A stretch of 64,000 nucleotides of DNA from Rutstroemia sp. NJR-2017a BVV2 (Eukaryota; Ascomycota; Leotiomycetes; Helotiales; Rutstroemiaceae), in NCBI GenBank assembly GCA_002946415.1, contig NJPS01000003.1:372001-436000 (forward strand). The letters are read 5' to 3'. The translations under genes were made by a program, and so were the position numbers. Every line of letters starts with the position of its first letter. Within the stretch, counting starts at the first letter, position 1. Positions 56,700 to 64,000 of this stretch are shown piece by piece. The notes beneath the pieces were generated by a model. The model did not search any database. It worked only from the letters and a program-made list of their open reading frames with translations, and was not told the origin of the DNA.

Positions 56700-58024
56700 G
56701 AGGGGCAGCTATCGAACAAAAAGGACTTTCTTTCTTTATAAGAGCTATCTATAGAGCTATATCTTTGCGCTGCTGGCCCTCAAAATAAGCTTACTCTATT
56801 TATATCTTTTACTATATAAACTTTGAAAGGATTATAATAAGGATACTAATTAATAAATTCTATCTTCGCTCGAAGTTTTTTAATATTATTTGCTATATTC
56901 TACTTTGTAATCTCGGGTATATTTAATCTCAAGAATAAATAATTATATCTCTAATTACTCGAAATTCTAATAAATTCTAAGATATAATTAATAAAATTAT
57001 TTATAGAAACTATTATTTTCTTTTTATCAATTTCAAATTAATTAAAATAGATTTTAAATATTTGATATTAATATCCAAAACTTATTATTATTATAGTTAT
57101 AATAATTAATTTCGAATATAGATTTTATATAAGAATATAAACTTTATAAAAAATCAAATTATTTTATAATTAAATCTTTTAATTTATTAAATTAAATATA
57201 TTTCCTAATTGATATTCTTTTTTTAGATTATAAAAATAATAATAATTAGTTGAATAAATTTATATATCTAGATAGAATTAGTAAATATCTTAATATAAAA
57301 TTCTAATAATATTCAAATAAAATTATTATATTTATATAATTGAAATTATTTTTAAATTTAAGAAATTTAAATATTATATAACTTTAAAAAAACTAAATCT
57401 TATATTTTAATATAATATTATATATTTAGATAACTAAATAGCTAATTCAAAATAGATAATTCGAATATTTCAGATTTGCTAATTAATTATAATATAAGTA
57501 ATATAATAGAGGAATAACTAAGTAATATAATTGCGAAGAATAAAAATAGAATAAATATATAAAAGTGAGAAATGCAAAATAGTATAATTAATAGTTTTAT
57601 CCGAAGAGATTCTATTAATATAATTAATTAGATTAAGTTTCTTTATAATTAATATTATATATATTAACTAGCAAGTTAGAAATAAATAAATAAATAAATT
57701 ATATATTTAATATAAGTTTTAAAATATATTAATTAAATTATCGAGAATTTAATATATATTTTATAAAGTAATAAATTATAAATATAACTAAAAGAATATA
57801 AAGAAATAAAGATTATAAAATATTTAGAAAAGATATTATATAAAAACTATATTAAAATAAAATATTAATAAAAGATTAAATAAATATTTTGAGATTATAT
57901 CTCTAAATTATATAAAAACAATTTAATATAATCTAGAAAAGAAATTAAAATAAAATTAATTTTTAATTATATTTCTAAAGAATTATATTAATAATTGAAA
58001 ATTATTATTTATAAAGAGATTTTA
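56700..58024. other. AT-rich RIP-type desert
   Basis: Extremely AT-rich, no ORF above 60 codons. Presumably eroded repeats; none could be assigned. Confidence 0.6.
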
Positions 58025-58576
58025 TATTATAATATATTTAGAATAAGAGTTTAAGAACTTTAAATTTAGAAAATAACTAATTATTATTTGATAAAATCAA
58101 ATTATTATATAGAAATTATATAATAAAGTAGAGTTTAAATATCTATATCTATAATATAAAAATAGAAAAAAGATATCTATAATTATTGATATATTTTTAT
58201 AAAAAACGATATTATAGAAATAAGATATTTAGAAATAGATAGATATCAGAGTAATTAATAATATTTTTAATAAAATCTCAAACTAGAATTATATAATATT
58301 TTAGTAATTCTCAATAATTCTAGTAATAAAAATTAATAGAATTAATAGAATAATAAAGAATGAAGATCTATATAACTAAATAGTTTTTCTTAATATATAG
58401 AGTTTTATATTTAATAATAATTACTATTTATTTATTTACTATTATAAATAACAATCAATTCTTTATATAATTATTATTAATAATAAACTCTATAATAATA
58501 CTATTAGTTATCGTAACTAATAATATTCGAGATTTTGATAACTTTTATATAACTCAGAAGATAAATATTTGTAATA
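58025..58576 (+). repeat. Solo LTR of the gypsy 3 family
   Basis: 552 bp; the reverse complement aligns along its whole length with the gypsy 3 LTRs (e.g. TATTACAAATATTTATCTTC start, CTAAATATATTATAATA end). It is the inverse of how the LTRs sit at 16692 and 23086. Flanked by a perfect 5-bp target duplication TTTTA (58020-58024, 58577-58581). No internal sequence, so formed by LTR-LTR recombination. Confidence 0.9.
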
Positions 58577-59239
58577 TTTTATTTATATATAAGATAATAT
58601 TATAAATTATAATATAAAATAATAATTGAAAAACAAAAAAAAATATATCAAATTAATCTATTAATTAATTAAAAATCTAGATTTGAATTTAAATAAAATT
58701 TTATAAAATATTATCAAAGATTATATTATATAATAATATTCTTAAATATATATTATTTTTTATAAATTAAAAAAAGTAATATTAATAATTTAAAATAAAA
58801 TTATAAATAAATAAATATAAAAGTTAATTAAAAATATATTATTATAAATTATAAAATTTAAGAACTTTAAATTTAATCATTTATATATAATAATAGAATT
58901 TTAAATAAAAAATAAATTTATAAAATAAATTAATAAATTAATAAAAGAATTTATTAATCTTTCTAATAAAAAACAAAATTTTATATAAACTAAATAATAT
59001 TTTCTTAATATATAAAATTTTGTATTTAAGAATAATTATTTATAATATTATGAAATCTTTTCGAAATCGATTATAAATAGTAATTAATCTCAATATTAGA
59101 TTTAGAAATTTAATAAATCTATAAGTTAATAAACTATAATTCGATATAATACTAATTATAGAAATAATAATAGATTCGAGTTTATTAATATAAATAAAAA
59201 TATATAAATACGAAACTAATATAAGAAAAATATATATAA
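58577..59239. other. AT-rich desert, nothing recognised
   Basis: No ORFs or recognisable repeats between the solo LTR and the copia 2 element. Confidence 0.5.
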
Positions 59240-62200
59240 TATTAGAAAATAGGCCCTAGGTAGTGCAGAAGTAGTAGTATTGGATATAAACTAAGTTGAT
59301 TAACTAGAAAAGAGTTTTTAAGAAAACTCAATTATCGAGATCTTTTAATTATATATTTCGGAGCTCGGCTCCGGTATACTAGTAAATAGTTATATAGACT
59401 AATATACTTAGTTTACTTTCAATATTCTTCTATTGAGGTTATCTCTTCTAGTTGATAAAAGAATAAAGATATTCTTTATAGAACTATAAATTATTGATCT
59501 AGTACTGATTAGCTAGATTTATTTCCTTTGGTTTTACTAATCCTAGTATATCTTTGAATCTTTCAAAAGCAATATATTTCAATAGTTTTATTATCCTATT
59601 AGCTACTATATCCGAGATATTGATATATTTGAAACTGATCTTTTCTTTCTCTATTAGATTATAGATAAAGTAATAATAGATATCAATATACTTTAACTAT
59701 TTATATAGATATAGGTTCTTTGTTAATATAATTACTTCTTGGTTATTATCTAGAACTTGGATTATATCTCTCTTCAGAAAGATATATTCTAGTTTTCTTA
59801 AATCTTTAAGTACTTAAATAATTTACTATCTTTGTTTTACAAATATCGCTATTGAGATATATTCTGACTTAGTACTTGAAGTAGTTACTAAATTCTATTT
59901 TTTGCTTGATTATGAAATTGGTTTTCTATAGAATATTACAACTTCTCTAGAAATGTTTTTCCGATTATACTTATTACTAGTCTAGTCTATATTAGTATAG
60001 ATTTTTGCTATTTTCTTTAGAAGATTATATTCTTTCGCAATACTTGATTATACTCTCTTAGGCCTATAACGAATATTTTGTTTAATAGTAAAGTATAAAT
60101 ATTGTATTAGGTTCTTTAGTTCTAAATTATAATACTTAGCGGGTTTGGCTATGAACTGAGAAAGTCTTCTAAATATAAATATGATATCTAGCTTAGTATA
60201 GACTATTAGATGGATTATACTTCTGATTACCTATTGGTATTAGTTTATATCAATTATTTCATCGTCCTTTACTACTAGTCGGAGGTAATTATAGTCTATA
60301 GTTGGTACTTTCTTTAACGAATACTATATATATATAATACCAAACTTTGTAAATATAATATCGAGGTATTCTTCCTAGTCCAATATTAATGATTGTTCCT
60401 TCTGATTATAGATAACTTTAATATCTAGAATCTTGCTGATTTCTTCTAGATTCTTAATATTGAAGTATATAGAGAGCTATAAAAAGAACTAATTGATTTG
60501 CTTTTGTAACTTTGTAGTAGTTATAATATTATCTATATATATCAATAATATTATCTTTCGGTTAGGGTATAAATAGAGATAAGGATCTATAAGACTTTAT
60601 ACAAAGCCAAAATAGATCAGTTCTTTCTTAAGAAACAAGCTTTAGTTTCTCCTAGCTTATTTCAGCCTATAGAGACTTCGAAGAATATAGAGAATATAAC
60701 TTTATTATATAGTAATATCCTAGGATAAGACGAAATAGATTTCCTTTTTCAGATAAGATTCAATAAATATATTCTTGATATCGAAATAGAAGTATTCTAA
60801 ATCCTCTCTTATAACTATAACTAAAAATAATCTTAGTATATCTATATAAACTATTAGAGTAAATATCTTATTATAATCCTTTCCAAGTACTTAACTAAAT
60901 CTATAGATTACCAATCTTACTTTAAACTATTTTACTTGATTATCCTTTATCTTGATTATAAAGATCTATTTAGTGGAAACTAGGTTTCCGCTCTTTGGAA
61001 GTATATACTCTTTCTATATATTGTTCTAAATAAGTAATTTGATCTTTTTATCGATTACCAGTTTCCATTTTTTTATATAGTTCTTGTTTGATATTACTTC
61101 TTTATAGTTCCTTAGGATCTTAATTCCTAAGATTTCTTCTACTAATAAAGTAATATTATCTAGATAGTTTTTAGTATTAGTAAACAATATAGTAAATTCC
61201 GAGATAATTCGACTTTTGATAATAAGATCCAATTTGTAGATATAAGGAATATTAATTATTATATACTTGATTACTTGATCGATGTTTTCTTGTTGGATTA
61301 TAACTAGTATAATATAAATAATCTTTAATATATATTCTTTATTATCTTTGTTCTCTTCTCTTTTCCTCTTTCTTATAAAATATTTCGGTACTTTATTATC
61401 TTCCTTTATAAGAAAGTTTGTTTGTTCAGTTTATAGTATATCTAGTAATAGAGATTCTAAAGTTCCTATTTCGATATCCTCTGATTTGTCGGCAATTATA
61501 GATATAGGAAGATTCTTAGCTATTAGGGATTCGATAGTCTCTATTATATCTCGGTTTATAGAAGATTTGATTATCGAATCAGAGTTTACTTAGAAGATAT
61601 TTCTGTATTTATCTTCGTCAAATATAAGGATATTAGTAGTTTGTTGTTTATATAGTATTGCTACTTCGGGGATCTTGGTTTATAATATAATTGGAGAGGA
61701 GGTAGAAACTATTTTGATCTAGGAAACCACTTTATCTTCTATATAAGATCTCTTTCGGGGTTTCCGATCTGGTATAGTGTTCTTGGTATCCTATAGCCCC
61801 GATATATAGTTTCTTAACTTTAATTCCTTGTTACTACCTTTCCTGATCTCATCGATAACAATATAGCTTGATTATATAGTATACCTGAGTTCCGGATAAT
61901 ATACTTTCGTATATTTATTAGTTGTTTTCAAGTAATCTATAAAGATTCCCAATCTAGTAGTATTATAGAGTTTGTTATAGTACTATCCTTTTGGAATAGT
62001 TTTGGAATTGATATATAAATAGTATTTACTTCTTTATACTTTTAGATAATTAACCTTGGAAGTAGTTCTGGTAAATACTTCGATTGGACTTATTATATTA
62101 TTATTTACTACTAGTCTTGTATTGGTCTTATTCTTATAATATATATTATATTTAGCTATTTCATCTCAGAATTCTATTAATATATCGGTTTCCTTTAATA

Positions 62201-64000
62201 TTGCCTTTATATCAGTTTCAGTAGTTCTAATATTCCTTTCTATTAGATTATTCTAGTATAATGAAGTAATTATAATAAGTTCTGATTTTATATCTGATCT
62301 TTATTCTTTAATAATCTAAATAAGTTCTGATATATTATCGATTTGTATTATAGCAATTTTAATATCGGAGTTAAATTCGATTTCCTTTTTCTAGTTAAGA
62401 AGTTCTTATATAATATCGCTTTTCTGTTTTAATAATAATATCTAGTTGATCTATATCTAGTTATCGATAATAAGGATGAAGTATATATTTCCCCAGATTA
62501 TTCTATAAAATAATCTTGCAATATCGAAATAAATCAATTAGAGTTTTTTGGACTTGTGAAAGCTTAACTTTTTTGGAATCTGGTTAGTTATCTTGGTTAA
62601 TAAGTATATCTTATAGATCTCTCTTTTGCTTAGAACTTTGATTAGCTTTCTAAGAATTGTTACTTTATATAGATTATATATCTTTTCTAGTCCTAAGTAG
62701 TTAAGTTGTTTATATTAAAATATATAGATTTCTATTTTGTTTAGAGTTAGTTTATCTTTGGTAGTTTTGGTATTTTCCAAGATCTCAGTTAAGCTAAAGT
62801 TATTATAACTAGTTGGAATAACTTGAGGTTTTTGTTCTATTGTTGAAAATACTATTTCTTTGTAACTATCTACAATATATAAGATTATATATATCTTATC
62901 TTATATCTTTACTTCAATTACTATTTTTCCATTATCTTGAAAGTATATTTTACTAAAATCGAACTTGCTACTTAAACCAGTTTTATAGACTTTTCTTATA
63001 GAAAGGAGATTTATATTAAGACTAGGAACAAAGAGAATATCTATCAAAAGTATCCTTAATCTATCTTTGTATATTATATTAACTATTCTTTTATACAAAT
63101 AATATATTTCTTCTCTACTAACTCTAATTATTCGTTATTTGATTTGTTTAAGTTTCCTGAATAAGGAAAGTTAGTTAGATATATAAGATAATATATCTAT
63201 ATCTGTATACTAAAAAGAAGATTTGGTTTTACTAATATATTCTCTAGAGATATAGTACTTTTCTATCTCTAGTTCACTTTTACTTTCGATCTCGGTAATT
63301 ATTTCTTCTTGATCCAAGTTATTATCTATATAGTATATATAATTCTTCTTTAGTTTTGGGATAAGAAATAGCTTTTTATTCGATATAGTAATCTTAGACT
63401 CTATTAGTTTGAAACAGTTAGCTCTTTGTTCAAGTTTAAGTTTATATAGAAATTCCTGTATTATAGACAAATCTTGGTAGTTATATACTATATAGCCTTT
63501 ATATCGATATAGATAGTATACGATTCTGGATTAACTATCGGAATCCAATTCTATTTGGTCAAGGTCGGAATTACGGTAGTGAAAGATAATATATTTTCTG
63601 TTTCTGGTAATATAGACTTGTTCGACCAAGTTTTGTAAATATAGCTCTTTTATTTATAGGTATTTGATCTTTTTGTCAATAGATAAAGAGATTTGGATAT
63701 CGAGGATATTAATGATAGATTGGTACTTATTTGGTAGAGATCAAGTAAAGATAAGTAGCAATATATTATCTTTATAAATATCTTTTGTATCTATATTTGT
63801 TATACCTAATTTTTTTCTATATTTCTTCAACTTATCTTAAGCTTCGATTATAGTTATTTCTAGTCGAGATTGAGAGCAGAAGGTGAAGATCTGGATTATT
63901 ATTATATAAGAGTTTGTAGTAACTATACTTACTTTTGTATATTTCGACTTAAGGTAGTCCCAAAGCACTTTAGCTATCTTGTATTCGTCGGCTAGAGCTT
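59240..64000 (-). mobile_element. Copia element 2, decayed, cut by right edge
   Basis: Minus-strand copia order from right to left: gag (about 63100-64000), protease with LIDILFVPSLNINLLSIRKV (62901-63098), integrase (about 62000-62600), RT from KNYKEVISNKNYIKKWKLV (61026-61232), and RNase H/C-terminus to about 59535 (RFKDILGLVKPKEI). Very AT-rich with stops throughout. A different family from 1317-7582. The 3' LTR probably lies in 59240-59420 (a GC-richer CGGAGCTCGGCTCCGG palindrome at 59350-59365), but its borders are not resolved because the 5' LTR is outside the window. Confidence 0.8.
59535..63470 (-). pseudogene. Copia 2 pol (decayed)
   Basis: RT catalytic region near 60330-60560 reads IYIDNIITTTK then IKNLEEISKILDIKVIYNQK and YLDIIFTKFGI, matching the copia palm (YVDDI..., IKDLGEASKILG..., YxxxIxxKFG) with the second Asp changed to Asn. 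Upstream: KWIFIIKIKDNQVK and KVRLVIY, as in copia. Short open blocks 61026-61232, 62901-63098 and 63210-63470; everything else is broken by TAA/TAG. Confidence 0.78.

Noticed and set aside
56700..59239. Possible mitochondrial insertion, suggested by extreme AT content
   Set aside because: No recognisable mitochondrial gene fragments, and the same composition occurs in clearly RIPed gypsy elements.

Overview
The window is nuclear DNA of a filamentous ascomycete (Pezizomycotina; Leotiomycetes is my guess from gene style, not proven). Evidence: genes with several short GT..AG introns, fungal gene families (PTH11-type 7TM protein, LysM protein, NACHT/STAND remnants, Tc1, copia and chromodomain gypsy elements), and sharp alternation between balanced-GC gene islands and very AT-rich blocks full of C-to-T/G-to-A decayed transposons, the signature of repeat-induced point mutation (RIP).

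Layout. 1-714: aldo/keto reductase (minus strand, runs off the left edge). 1317-7582: a complete but RIP-damaged copia element with 171-bp LTRs and a 5-bp target duplication. 8115-8575: the 5' end of a NACHT NLR gene, cut off by transposons. 8576-29757: a nested transposon stack. A Tc1/mariner element is split into three pieces by two gypsy chromoviruses of one family (9333-15775 and 16123-29544), and the second of these is itself split by a different gypsy (16692-23635). LTR borders and target duplications are resolved for all three gypsy copies.

30240-47616 is the main gene island: a cytochrome b5-acyl-CoA dehydrogenase pseudogene, a delta-12-type fatty acid desaturase (minus) divergent from a cytochrome P450 (plus), a second P450 (plus), a PTH11/rhodopsin-like 7TM protein (minus), and an alpha/beta hydrolase (minus) divergent from an MFS drug/metabolite transporter (plus). 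Desaturase, two oxygenases, esterase/hydrolase and exporter together look like a small pathway for a desaturated, oxygenated lipid-derived metabolite, without any PKS, NRPS or terpene synthase in view. Exon-intron models close in frame for all of these intact genes.

48694-56625 is a patchy island: a GNAT acetyltransferase fragment, a fold-back element made from a gypsy LTR end, a four-exon gene with a fungal ubiquitin-like domain and zinc ribbon, an N-terminal fragment of a nucleoside-phosphorylase NLR, an unknown gene interrupted by one stop codon, a 900-bp non-autonomous hAT element with perfect 8-bp target duplications, and a seven-exon multi-LysM secreted protein with a damaged first splice donor. 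56700-64000 is another AT-rich block holding a solo LTR (58025-58576) and a second, very decayed copia element that runs off the right edge.

No tRNA, rRNA or CRISPR was recognised. Intron positions were deduced by eye from frame, conserved motifs and splice consensus; coordinates should be good to within a base or two.
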